From NCBI RefSeq assembly GCF_002709775.1, contig NZ_PAQR01000054.1, positions 1 through 64,000 of the forward strand: DNA of 64,000 nt, read 5' to 3'. This stretch comes from Thalassospira sp. (GTDB taxonomy: Bacteria; Pseudomonadota; Alphaproteobacteria; Rhodospirillales; Thalassospiraceae). Positions 17,832 to 26,288 of this stretch are shown here, piece after piece. The stretch's first letter is position 1. Each line of letters opens with the position of its first letter. The notes beneath the pieces were generated by a model. It was not told the origin of the DNA, searched no databases, and saw only the letters and a list, made by a program, of their open reading frames with translations. A program made the translations under genes and the position numbers.

Positions 17832-17859
17832 TTGACATGCGCCATGGCGATGTTTAAGA
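17832..17859 (+). promoter_or_regulatory. Candidate promoter of tRNA-Ser
   Basis: TTGACA (17832-17837) and TTAAGA (17854-17859) are separated by 16 bp and sit about 37 bp upstream of the mature tRNA 5' end. The -35 is perfect, the -10 is poor. Confidence 0.4.
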
Positions 17860-17895
17860 AAGGCGTCGTTCCGCAGGGAACACCAAGGAGATAGA

Positions 17896-17988
17896 GGGCA
17901 AGTGGCCGAGTGGCTGAAGGCGCTCCCCTGCTAAGGGAGTATAGGGTGACAAGCCCTATCGAGGGTTCGAATCCCTCCTTGCCCGCCA
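17896..17988 (+). tRNA. tRNA-Ser (anticodon GCT)
   Basis: 93 nt including an encoded CCA. Acceptor GGGCAAG pairs with CTTGCCC. The D-arm is TGGCCGAGTGGCTGAAGG. The anticodon stem CTCCC/GGGAG holds CTGCTAA with anticodon GCT (reads AGC/AGU). A long variable arm (TAGGGTGACAAGCCCTA), typical of class II serine tRNAs, and the T-loop GGTTCGAATCC are present. It is followed at once by a terminator, so it is a single-gene transcript. Confidence 0.97.
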
Positions 17989-17995
17989 GTGAAAA

Positions 17996-18022
17996 AGCAC
18001 CCCAAGACGGGGTGCTTTTTTC
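17996..18022 (+). terminator. Rho-independent terminator after tRNA-Ser
   Basis: AGCACCCC-AAGAC-GGGGTGCT followed by TTTTTT lies 7 nt after the tRNA CCA end. Confidence 0.9.
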
Positions 18023-18061
18023 GTTTCAGGTCAAGATCGTCATTTTGCCCAAAAGCGCGGC

Positions 18062-19318
18062 TTAGAGCGGCTTTTCGACCACGACTTGCGCCACCCGCGT
18101 GCCGAGCGCATCAAAAGATGCTTCCGAACCGGAAAGATAAAATAACCACATGCGCCGGAACCGTTCATCATAACGGTCATGATCAAGGCTGGGGTAGGCG
18201 TCATTGAAGCGCTTCCGCCAGTGTCGGAGGGTTTCGGCATAGTTGTGTCCGACATGTTCGAACGGTGCGTGCGGCACAGTCAGGCCCGCGGCCTTGGCGG
18301 CATCGGTCATATCGACAATGCGCGGGGCCTGTCCCCCCGGGAAAATGTATTTGCGAAGCCACGGGTTGGTGCGTGTTGTGGTGTCCTTGACGATGGAATG
18401 AATAACAGCCCGACCACCGGGTTTTAGCGAGCTGTAAACCGCATCAAAATATTCCTTGTAGTGGCGGCGTCCGACATGCTCGAACATGCCAATAGAAACT
18501 ATCCGGTCATAGGTGCCGGCGTTTTCGCGCGCATGATCACGATAATCCTGAAGTATAAAACGTGCGCGATCGCGGACGCCCTTGGGCGTATGGGATTTCG
18601 CAAATTCAAGTTGTTCACGCGACAGGGTGATACCGGTTGCCTCACCGCCGTTTTCAGCAATGGCATGTGACATCGCACCCCAGCCACACCCGACTTCGAG
18701 AACCTTCATGCCCGGTTCCATTTTCAGGCGGTCAATCGTGGTCCTGAGCTTGTTTGCCTGCGCCTCTTCGAGGGAGGTAATTCCCTCGTCAAAGAATGCA
18801 CAGGAATACAGCATCTTGTCGTCGAGAAACGCGGTGTAAAGGTCATTACCAAGGTCATAATGGTGTTCGACATTCTGATGACTTCGGTCGACAGAATTAA
18901 CGGTCAGCCAATGACCAAGCGCACTTGATATCGCATCAAAGCTTTTGAAAACGAAGGTTTCTTCTAGGAGTTCCTCGTTTTTGAGCAACAACCCCATGAA
19001 ATGCCCAAGATCACCTTGGACAAGGTCCCAGCCCTGATCCATGAAGATCTCGCCGATATTAAGGCTGGGGCGATACAGGATGCCGGTCAGGGCTGAACGG
19101 GTGTTGAAGCGGAGGATGAACTTTTCACCACTGCCATCACCAACGGTGACGGGCGACAGATCCTTGTAAACCAGATCAACATTCCCGACCCGGAAGAACT
19201 TTTTGATGATCGTCGAGACGGTCGCAAAAGCAAGCCGATCCGACATTGTATGCGGGGTTGATGTCGCATTTGAACTATCGCGCCTTTCGGTGTTTGTACT
19301 CTCGTCTTGTGAAGCCAT
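18062..19318 (-). CDS. cfa: Cyclopropane-fatty-acyl-phospholipid synthase
   Basis: 418 residues. It transfers a methylene from S-adenosylmethionine to the double bond of unsaturated acyl chains in membrane lipids. The N-terminal ~125 residues form the lipid-binding part. The methyltransferase domain begins near 130 with YDLGNDLYTAFLDDKMLYSCAFF. The SAM loop is VLEVGCGWGAMS, followed by GITLSREQ, and the catalytic QDYRD and Glu/His residues lie further on (SIGMFEHVGRRHY). Cytoplasmic face of the inner membrane. GGGA lies 8 nt before the ATG. It is adjacent to an ornithine-lipid gene cluster, which may be a functional link. Confidence 0.95.
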   Translation of the reverse strand: MASQDESTNTERRDSSNATSTPHTMSDRLAFATVSTIIKKFFRVGNVDLVYKDLSPVTVGDGSGEKFILRFNTRSALTGILYRPSLNIGEIFMDQGWDLVQGDLGHFMGLLLKNEELLEETFVFKSFDAISSALGHWLTVNSVDRSHQNVEHHYDLGNDLYTAFLDDKMLYSCAFFDEGITSLEEAQANKLRTTIDRLKMEPGMKVLEVGCGWGAMSHAIAENGGEATGITLSREQLEFAKSHTPKGVRDRARFILQDYRDHARENAGTYDRIVSIGMFEHVGRRHYKEYFDAVYSSLKPGGRAVIHSIVKDTTTRTNPWLRKYIFPGGQAPRIVDMTDAAKAAGLTVPHAPFEHVGHNYAETLRHWRKRFNDAYPSLDHDRYDERFRRMWLFYLSGSEASFDALGTRVAQVVVEKPL

Positions 19319-19635
19319 GCAGTTTGGTCCCGTGTGTGTTTTTGATTTTATGAAGTCCGTAATCTTTACAAGGATTTAAACCGATTCATAGTGCTTAATG
19401 GCGGCTTGATTTCACGCGCGGCTTATGCTCTATCTGAGAAGTGGTCAGTTGACCTTCCTATGGGCCTTTACGCGCAGACAGAAACTGATCTTCTATCGGG
19501 GATCGGGCGGGCTGTGTTCCCAAGTGTCGTTGCATGAGACTTGGTGTTCTATTGGAGGTTCACAGCTGCATGGGATTAGGTGTGGTGTCTTTGAGATCAC
19601 TAACAGACGCCAAAGAACAAGAAGACGGGACCGGA
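19319..19635. other. Intergenic region between cfa and the cupin-type oxygenase gene
   Basis: 317 bp between divergent genes, so it must hold both promoters. The only notable structure is the palindrome GGTCA-GT-TGACC (19443-19454). Open frames here (for example the 34-codon extension ahead of 19636) lack a ribosome-binding site and look non-coding. Confidence 0.4.
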
Positions 19636-20496
19636 ATGACCAATCAGCTGAACTATCAGGGCATTGACCGACGCGATGATCTGAGTCGGGAAGACTTTAT
19701 TGATCAGTATCTGAAACCAAAGCGTCCCGTCATCATGCGCAGCTTCGCAGCCAGCTGGCCGGCTTCGCAAAAATGGACCTATGACTATCTCAAGCAGGGC
19801 TGTGGTGATGTCGAAGTGCCGCTTTACAGCGAAGCATTTGCCAATTCGGACAATGATTATCTGGATGCGACCCAGAACATGCCGTTTGGCGAGTATCTTG
19901 ATCTAATTCAGGCCGGGCCAACACCGCTTCGTATGTTTTTGTTCAATGTGTTCAAGCACATGCCGCAACTGCGCGAGGATTTTTCATATCCTGATCTTGG
20001 TGTGACGTTCCTTAAGAACCATCCGTTCCTGTTTGTCGGTGGGCAAGATGCCTATGTCGACATTCATTATGACCTTGATCACAGCCACGTTTTCCTGACA
20101 CAGATGACCGGCACCAAGCGGGTTATTCTGTATGGCAGTGAAGATGAACGGCAGCTTTATCGCCATCCGCTGACGGTGTCGTGCAATGTTGATTTTCGTA
20201 ACCCGGATCTGGAGCGTTACCCGAAGCTGAAAGACATCACCGGGTACGAATGCATTCTCGAGCCCGGCGATACCATCTTTATTCCGAGCCGCTGGTGGCA
20301 CTTCATCGAATACAGCACTGCGGGTATCAGCTTGACCTTGCGCGCCTTGCCGGAAACCTGGCCTGCACGTGTGGCCGGGCTGGCCAGCATCATCAAGCTT
20401 AAGGTGATCGACCAGTATCTCGGCAAGATGATTGGCGAGAAGAAGTGGTATCAGATGAAGGAAAACTGGGCGCAGGCCCGGGCCCGCAAGGCGTAG
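19636..20496 (+). CDS. Cupin-like (JmjC/cupin_8) domain protein, probable Fe(II)/2-oxoglutarate oxygenase
   Basis: 286 residues from ATG 19636 (the frame is open a further 34 codons upstream without support). Double-stranded beta-helix of the cupin_8/JmjC type. It has the iron triad HYD (His144, Asp146) in DAYVDIHYDLDHSHVFL and His222 in IPSRWWHFIEYS, plus the fold-typical GTKRVILYG and LEPGDTIFIPSRWWH strands. The N-terminal RPVIMRSFAASWPA is the usual entry motif of the family. Members hydroxylate proteins or small molecules; the substrate is unknown. It ends 6 bp from the end of olsA on the other strand, inside a lipid gene region. Confidence 0.8.
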   Translation: MTNQLNYQGIDRRDDLSREDFIDQYLKPKRPVIMRSFAASWPASQKWTYDYLKQGCGDVEVPLYSEAFANSDNDYLDATQNMPFGEYLDLIQAGPTPLRMFLFNVFKHMPQLREDFSYPDLGVTFLKNHPFLFVGGQDAYVDIHYDLDHSHVFLTQMTGTKRVILYGSEDERQLYRHPLTVSCNVDFRNPDLERYPKLKDITGYECILEPGDTIFIPSRWWHFIEYSTAGISLTLRALPETWPARVAGLASIIKLKVIDQYLGKMIGEKKWYQMKENWAQARARKA

Positions 20497-20502
20497 GCGA
20501 CG

Positions 20503-21330
20503 TCAGTCCTTTTTCAGGATGATGTCATAGCCGTTCTGGACGCTCGCATGCGCCCACTGGGTAAGTTCCTTGCGGTTTGCGAACTCGGAAACCGGGCGGC
20601 TTGGACTGAAATGCACTTTGACGGTGCAGCCCTTTGTCGCCATGAACCGCCAGAAGTGAAACGCAAGCGACGTGTCATCAAACCACGGGTAAAGCACACG
20701 TTCGGGTTCCGGTGATGCTTCATCGTCCTGTGATCCGTCTCTCAGACACAGCACTGTGATCGGCTGAACGTGGCAGACTTCGGCGATCTTTTCGTCAAAG
20801 ACAAATTCCATCAATGATGATTTGAACGGCAGAACGACACTGCCATCAGTGCTGGTTCCCTCGGCAAACAGGACCAGTCGACGGTCCGGCAGGATCTTTT
20901 CGCGCAGGATCTTGATCTGTTCGTGTGATTTGATTGCACGGCGTTCAACGAAAATCGTCTGGCAACAGCGCGCCAGAAACCCTATGCCCGGCCAACTGCG
21001 GACTTCGGACTTCGCAATGAAATTGACGGTAAACAACGAATTGATCACCGGAATATCAAGATAGGACGTGTGGTTCCCCAAAAGAAGCAGGGGCAGGGTT
21101 TTGCACGGAGACCCGCTTTGCTCGACCCGGATGCCAGTGATCTTGCGTGCACCGATATGCCACAGGCGTACAATCTTCGCGCTGGCGCGGATTTTAAGGC
21201 TCTCAAGGATCAGGAAGGGTATCAACAACGCAAACAACCAGATCATAAGCACCGTGAACTTGACACCGGCCTTTACATGTTGGGCAGGGGTAATCGGTGC
21301 GGTGTTGGTCGATGTAACAGTCTGGTCCAA
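20503..21330 (-). CDS. olsA: 1-acyl-glycerol-3-phosphate/lyso-ornithine lipid O-acyltransferase (PlsC family)
   Basis: 275 residues with one N-terminal membrane helix (about 25-43). The PlsC motifs are present: NHTSYLD (86-92, the HX4D catalytic pair His87/Asp92), FVERR near 127, FAEGTSTDGS (155-164) and a later PITVL. Such enzymes add the second acyl chain to lysophosphatidate or, as OlsA, to lyso-ornithine lipid. Linkage to olsB in one operon favours OlsA. The start is a TTG at 21330, 5 nt after the stop of the barrel gene, consistent with coupling. Distinguishing OlsA from PlsC needs a phylogeny. Confidence 0.82.
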   Translation of the reverse strand: MDQTVTSTNTAPITPAQHVKAGVKFTVLMIWLFALLIPFLILESLKIRASAKIVRLWHIGARKITGIRVEQSGSPCKTLPLLLLGNHTSYLDIPVINSLFTVNFIAKSEVRSWPGIGFLARCCQTIFVERRAIKSHEQIKILREKILPDRRLVLFAEGTSTDGSVVLPFKSSLMEFVFDEKIAEVCHVQPITVLCLRDGSQDDEASPEPERVLYPWFDDTSLAFHFWRFMATKGCTVKVHFSPSRPVSEFANRKELTQWAHASVQNGYDIILKKD

Positions 21331-21335
21331 AACGC

Positions 21336-22649
21336 TCAGAAATCCTTGGTGAATGTCAGTGTGACGTTATCATTGTCTTTCCAGTTGCCAAACAGGCTGA
21401 CGTCACGGATGCCATCGAAGCTGGTATATTGCAAAGAAAGATCTGTCGAGTCATCAAAGCTGTAAGACAGCTTGGTCATGGACAGGGAATCCCGCTTGCT
21501 AAAGCCGCGGGCAAGTTCCTGTGACAGGGTCCATTCACTGGTCAGCTTTGCGCTGACGACGGCATAAAGTGCGTTCTGGAACGGACGGGAATAATAACTT
21601 GGTGTGCTGTAGTCCGGATGGGATTGATCGCGGACAGTGCGGTCGGCCAGGAATTCGAACGAGACATTCAGATCTTCAAAATTAAGCTTCTCAGCATAAT
21701 TGTAGAAGTTCATGGCAATCCCGGTATTTACCCGGATGAAGTCGTCGTCTTTGCCGTCATCTGTATTCTGATAGAACGCTTCCATAAACAGACGGGCACT
21801 GTCGAGCGGATAGGAAATCCCGCCAAAGATGCCTGTCGCATGCGGGTAAACAGTTTTACGCTCATTAAGCTGATCGCCGTCTTTTGAAACGGAATACAAC
21901 GACTGCGCACGCGATGCCCCAATCGCATAATCGAATAGATCCGCACTGCCTTCCCAGATCACGGAGATATCCGGCTTTGCGGAATAGATCGTTTCGTCGC
22001 TATAGGTAAATTGTTGACCGCCGAAGGTGAATTGCGGCTCCAGATTGCCATTGCTGTTTGCGCCACTCCAACGACTGCCCTCTGCCGGTTGGCCGGTTGC
22101 CGGATGAAACGGCATTACAGTGACGTTCAGGTTGCCACTGTCAAAAAAGTGCTGCCACTGCGTCAGCCAGTTGCCCGTATTGACGTTATTGAGCGGAACC
22201 GTGTAGTCGCCAAGATTATAGCGGTTTAGCAATGTCAGGCGTTCGGCAAACTCGTAGTTCTGTTTCCATTTGCCGATTTTGATGGTGTCATAATCACCAT
22301 CCCAGCGCAGGCCAAGCTCGATAAAATCGCCGTAAGGGGATTTGCTTTCGCTCTGGTTCGGGCCGACAAAGGCGCCCGATATCTGTGTGTGGCTGGCTTC
22401 GTGGATGTAACCCGAGATCGCCATGCTGACCGTGTCGGTCAGATACAAGGTGGTGTCGGCACTATAAAGCAGGCTGGCTTCATAAGCGTTGTTGCGCGAG
22501 CCTTCAGGCGCGTCATCGGTGAAAGCCGTAGCCGTGGATTTCACGCTGTGCGAGATGTCGAGATCATCCAGTCCGTCAAACCCGAAGGCCGGGGAGACGA
22601 GGGCCGTTGAGATGAGCGCCAATGGGGTCAGGGTTGCAATCTGCCGCAT
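21336..22649 (-). CDS. Outer-membrane beta-barrel protein of the ornithine-lipid operon
   Basis: 437 residues. The signal peptide MRQIATLTPLALISTALVSPAFG is followed by alternating hydrophobic/polar strands rich in Tyr, Trp, Phe, Asn and Asp (for example IELGLRWDGDYDTIKIGKWK, FDDSTDLSLQYTSFDGI). The C-terminus is TLTFTKDF, ending in the Phe used by the Bam machinery. No plug or TonB box is seen. This indicates an outer-membrane barrel, possibly of the DUF1302-like group that often accompanies MMPL-type RND pumps; the exact family is uncertain. The ATG at 22649 lies 1 nt after the RND stop codon, so the two are translationally coupled. Confidence 0.75.
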   Translation of the reverse strand: MRQIATLTPLALISTALVSPAFGFDGLDDLDISHSVKSTATAFTDDAPEGSRNNAYEASLLYSADTTLYLTDTVSMAISGYIHEASHTQISGAFVGPNQSESKSPYGDFIELGLRWDGDYDTIKIGKWKQNYEFAERLTLLNRYNLGDYTVPLNNVNTGNWLTQWQHFFDSGNLNVTVMPFHPATGQPAEGSRWSGANSNGNLEPQFTFGGQQFTYSDETIYSAKPDISVIWEGSADLFDYAIGASRAQSLYSVSKDGDQLNERKTVYPHATGIFGGISYPLDSARLFMEAFYQNTDDGKDDDFIRVNTGIAMNFYNYAEKLNFEDLNVSFEFLADRTVRDQSHPDYSTPSYYSRPFQNALYAVVSAKLTSEWTLSQELARGFSKRDSLSMTKLSYSFDDSTDLSLQYTSFDGIRDVSLFGNWKDNDNVTLTFTKDF

Positions 22650-22650
22650 G

Positions 22651-25401
22651 TTATTTCTTGCTCTCGTTCGCTGCCACAAGTCGACCTGACAAAATCTTGC
22701 CGATGTTTTTGTAAACCCGGCTGAGCAGGTAGGGCTGTGTTAACTGAAGGCGCTCCAACAGGTTGGAGTCAATCTCAATCAACCAGCAGGGCGTATCGGC
22801 AATCACGGTTGCCGATCGCGGTGTGCCAGCCAGAAGTGACATTTCGCCAACTGTGTCGCCCTCGTTCATATCCGAGATGCGCTGCATGTCGCCGTCCTTG
22901 GTCGGGATATAGACACCGGCCTTGCCTTCAAGCAGGACCATCATGCTGCGTTCCGTGCGCCCGATATTGATGATGTTTTCACCCGGTTCAACATTGCGCT
23001 GCACGGATGTCAGGATCAGGTCGCGGACATGGCGTTGCGGCATTTCGTTAAATAGCGGGAAGTTGCCAAGGATCGAATGCGGGATGCGCTGGGTCACCAG
23101 ATCGAAAATCCCGACGAAGTTCAAACGCGTCATCAGAAGCGGTGTCAGGAAGATATCAATGATTAGGGCCAGAAGAAGGGCGGTGCCCATCAGAATGCCA
23201 AACACCTGCGTGTAATAGAGGCTTGAAACCGCCTGCGAATAGAAAGCAAGACTGAGCGCGAAAGTCGTGGTCAGAACGGCGGCGGCTTCGGAACGGATGG
23301 TGTTTCGTGCCGCCAGCCGGGGATTGGCAATTTTGCGACAGCTTTCCTTGTAGCTGCTCAGCATATGAATGGTGTCATCAACCGCAATGCCGATGGAAAC
23401 GACAATCACAACAATAAGAGGTGGGTTCATCGGAAGCCCGGTAGCACCCATGATCCCGACAGTCAGAAGCGGGACAAAGATGTTGGGCAGTACAGCTGCA
23501 AAACCAGCCTTCAGGGACGAGAAGATCAGGGACATCACCAGATAGATCGCACCAACCAGGAACAGCAGGCTTTGCATCTGTGATGAAATCAGGTTGGTCG
23601 CGGTATAGGCGGCCAGTGGCGCTTCGCCAGTGATGCTGCTGGTAAGCCATGGCGGCAGCTTTTCATCCATCAAGGCCGAGATCTGATCAATCAGGGCCAG
23701 CAGCTCCTTGGTGTCGCTGATGGTGTGCTTGACCTTGATCGTGCCAAAGCGGAAGTCACGGGTGACATAGCTTTCAATGTCGGAGCGTTCCAGCAGCATC
23801 AGGAACTGTGCGACCTGATCGGATGTTTCCGGCGGAATGGTTTCGGGATTACCCCAGACGTGGTTGATATGTGCCAGCTGATCGGCAAGCGAGGTCGCCA
23901 TGGTGACGCCGGGCAGCTGTTCGATTTCCGAGCTGATCTCGTGAACGATGGCAAGGGCTTCGGGATCGCTGATCTGATGCGGGCGTTGGCCATCAATAAG
24001 GATCGTCAGGCCCTCAAGACCGCCAAGGCGTTCTTCAGAGAAACGATAATCCTGCATGAAGGGATGACTTGGTGTCAGGGCATCAAGCGGATTGTTGGAT
24101 ACCTCGACCTGGGACGCGGCAATTGCACCAAGAATACAGACAGCGCCAAACGGTGCGACGAACAGTGCCGGCTTTTTGTAGATGCGATCAAAGCATCGTG
24201 CCAGGAAGTAGGCGACCATGCGCAGGTAACGGTTCGGACGGCGTTTCTTGTTGTATTTGCTGTCGCCAAAGAAGTGGAAGAAAGACGGTGCCAGCAGGAT
24301 GGTGATCACGCCATTGGCAAAGATCGCGAAGCTCGCCATGATACCGAAATCACGAATGGCCGGCACATCACTGATCGAGCTGACGGCAAAGCCAAGGGTT
24401 GATGTGCCCGCTGTCAGCAAGGTCGGCAGGCCAACATGCTTGATCATGTATTTGCGGGCCGCCTGGACATATTCCGGCTTGTTGAGATCTGGATGTTCGC
24501 CGTGCGCCTTTCTCAAGCCTTCCATGTAGGCGGCAAAGAAATGCATGTCTTCGGTCGAGCCAAGTGCCAGCAGGATCACAGGTGCAAGGCTGCCCAGCAT
24601 GTTTAGCGGAATGCCCGTCCAGCCAAGGAAACCGAATGTAATCACGGTTGAGAGGGTTGCGGTAATCAGCGGCAGGATAAAGGATTGTGGGCGTTTTGAC
24701 GTCACCCACATGCCGCCAATCAGCATGATAATCAGAAACAGAAACATCGGCGGCATTTCAGCCACAAGAACATCGGTAGTTTCCGAATTCAGCCTGGTGC
24801 CGCCAATGATCGTGATGCGCTCAAAGCTGTCGCGATAGTTGGAAATGACATCGTCCATTTCCTGATCGATCGAAACATCATCCACGGTGCCGAGAATATA
24901 GGATGGCGTGGTAACAATGATGACAAGGCCCTTGGCGTCTTCCGAAATGTACTGACCGGGAAACAAGGGGTTGTTGAGCGCGTGTTCGCGTGCGGTTGCC
25001 GCTTCTTCTTCGTCATAGGGAAGGGGATCAAGCAAGGCACCGGATGCCACATCGCCGTCTTCGTCGTGAACATCACTGACATTGATCAGGCTTTCGACCT
25101 TTTCGGCGTCCGGCATATCGCCAAGGTCGTAATGAAGGTTCTCGAACTCCTGAAGTTTATCCACCGACCAGATATCGGGGTCTTCGACCAGAAGAATTGT
25201 TGTCCGGTCAGAGCCAAACAGGTTGATGAAATCAATGTAACCTTCGCGATGTTCGTCTTCATCGCTGATCAGGCTTTGAATGCTTGTGTCGATGGTCATG
25301 CGCGGCAGGCCAGCGGCAAAGATGGCCGTCATGATCGCCAGGGCAAAGACACACAGGAACGGATGACGCAAAATCGGTGCGAAAAGGCGTGAAACAGTCA
25401 T
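22651..25401 (-). CDS. RND/MMPL-type lipid exporter with C-terminal cyclic-nucleotide-binding domain
   Basis: 916 residues. RND architecture: TM1 about 14-31, a large periplasmic loop 32-217, five helices 218-375 (with LLALGSTEDMHFF), TM7 about 411-430, a second periplasmic loop, and a second helix bundle containing the RND motif VSIGIAVDDTIHMLSSY. This is the hydrophobe exporter (HAE3/MMPL) branch, whose known members move hopanoids and other lipids. Residues ~787-905 are an added cNMP-binding domain with the phosphate-binding cassette GEMSLLAGTPRSATV, keeping the conserved Glu and Arg. The domain would be cytoplasmic. Its fusion to an RND pump is unusual. It stands between the LolA-like and barrel genes. 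Confidence 0.9.
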   Translation of the reverse strand: MTVSRLFAPILRHPFLCVFALAIMTAIFAAGLPRMTIDTSIQSLISDEDEHREGYIDFINLFGSDRTTILLVEDPDIWSVDKLQEFENLHYDLGDMPDAEKVESLINVSDVHDEDGDVASGALLDPLPYDEEEAATAREHALNNPLFPGQYISEDAKGLVIIVTTPSYILGTVDDVSIDQEMDDVISNYRDSFERITIIGGTRLNSETTDVLVAEMPPMFLFLIIMLIGGMWVTSKRPQSFILPLITATLSTVITFGFLGWTGIPLNMLGSLAPVILLALGSTEDMHFFAAYMEGLRKAHGEHPDLNKPEYVQAARKYMIKHVGLPTLLTAGTSTLGFAVSSISDVPAIRDFGIMASFAIFANGVITILLAPSFFHFFGDSKYNKKRRPNRYLRMVAYFLARCFDRIYKKPALFVAPFGAVCILGAIAASQVEVSNNPLDALTPSHPFMQDYRFSEERLGGLEGLTILIDGQRPHQISDPEALAIVHEISSEIEQLPGVTMATSLADQLAHINHVWGNPETIPPETSDQVAQFLMLLERSDIESYVTRDFRFGTIKVKHTISDTKELLALIDQISALMDEKLPPWLTSSITGEAPLAAYTATNLISSQMQSLLFLVGAIYLVMSLIFSSLKAGFAAVLPNIFVPLLTVGIMGATGLPMNPPLIVVIVVSIGIAVDDTIHMLSSYKESCRKIANPRLAARNTIRSEAAAVLTTTFALSLAFYSQAVSSLYYTQVFGILMGTALLLALIIDIFLTPLLMTRLNFVGIFDLVTQRIPHSILGNFPLFNEMPQRHVRDLILTSVQRNVEPGENIINIGRTERSMMVLLEGKAGVYIPTKDGDMQRISDMNEGDTVGEMSLLAGTPRSATVIADTPCWLIEIDSNLLERLQLTQPYLLSRVYKNIGKILSGRLVAANESKK

Positions 25402-25463
25402 TCAAACAACCTGACAACGAAGACGTTCTCTGAAAGGAGAACCGTGGACGGAAGGAAGCTCAT

Positions 25464-26279
25464 TTAGCGCATATAGCGACCGGTCTTGATCCAGCGATGT
25501 TCGAACATGCTTTCATCAACTGCATCTTCTTCAAGGCTGCGGGATTTGATGATCATTTCGGTGCTGGTGTTGCTTTCAAGCGTCGTCATGACGGTCCGTT
25601 TCGGACGCATTGCCGGATCAGCAACCACTTCGGGTTCATAGTTCATCTGAACCTTCGAGTGGTTTTCGCGACGGTCATAGAAATCGACCTTGATGATGAA
25701 ATAGGTTTCTTTCGACACATTGAAGATGCGCCACGCATATCCGGTTTCGCGCGATACTTCCTTGTTGGCCGGGGTGGCCTTGACGACAAAGGTCTGTTCG
25801 CCATCGATTTCGGAATCTTCCAGACGTTCATAGGTGAAGTCGTCGCGGTCATCCGACGTCATGTCTTCATAGGTGAAGTCAGTGCCAAGGAACGGTTTGC
25901 GTTTGGAGGACCCGGCCGTGCGTTTGAGTTTACGGCTGACAGCGGGCAGGTAGGTCCACTGGTCATCCGAGCGCCCCTTGTTCTGCCAGCTTAGCAGTGC
26001 GACGCCTTCGACACCGGCTGGTGCATCAAACACGGTGAGATACTTGAACAAGCCATCGTCGCCTTCAAGCGAAAAGCGGCGCAATTCCCGTTCTTCGAAG
26101 ATGGCACCATCCTCGGCCAGGTTCATGTCGAGCTCTTCGTATTCGCGGGGCAGATCATGACGGTTGGATGATTCGTCCATGATCTGGCGACCGGTCAGAT
26201 CTTCCTGAGCAAAAACAGGAACTTGGGAAGAAGACAGCACCAAGAAGCTCAAGGCACCAAACAGGGCTTGTTTCAACAT
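25464..26279 (-). CDS. LolA-like periplasmic protein (outer membrane lipoprotein-sorting family)
   Basis: 271 residues with a cleavable signal peptide ending near PVFAQ (residue 24). The mature part is a beta-rich LolA-like half-barrel: RQIMDESSNRHDL start, then SWQNKGRSDDQWTYLPAVSRKLKR, FLGTDFTYEDM, ETYFIIKVDFYDRRENH, and a C-terminal RWIKTGRYMR. This family is known for standing next to MMPL/RND genes, where it is thought to accept a lipid-like substrate in the periplasm. It begins 9 nt after olsB and lies 62 nt before the RND gene. No lipobox, so it is soluble. Confidence 0.85.
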   Translation of the reverse strand: MLKQALFGALSFLVLSSSQVPVFAQEDLTGRQIMDESSNRHDLPREYEELDMNLAEDGAIFEERELRRFSLEGDDGLFKYLTVFDAPAGVEGVALLSWQNKGRSDDQWTYLPAVSRKLKRTAGSSKRKPFLGTDFTYEDMTSDDRDDFTYERLEDSEIDGEQTFVVKATPANKEVSRETGYAWRIFNVSKETYFIIKVDFYDRRENHSKVQMNYEPEVVADPAMRPKRTVMTTLESNTSTEMIIKSRSLEEDAVDESMFEHRWIKTGRYMR

Positions 26280-26288
26280 TTTGGGGGC

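Noticed and set aside
19443-19454. Palindrome GGTCAGTTGACC upstream of the cupin gene as a RutR site
   Set aside because: The half-sites are in the opposite order from the RutR consensus and only 5 bp long; chance is a sufficient explanation.
22651-25401. Possible gene fusion error or missed stop between the RND part and the cNMP-binding domain
   Set aside because: The frame is continuous, the linker is natural and the downstream barrel gene is coupled to the common stop codon; it appears to be a true fusion.
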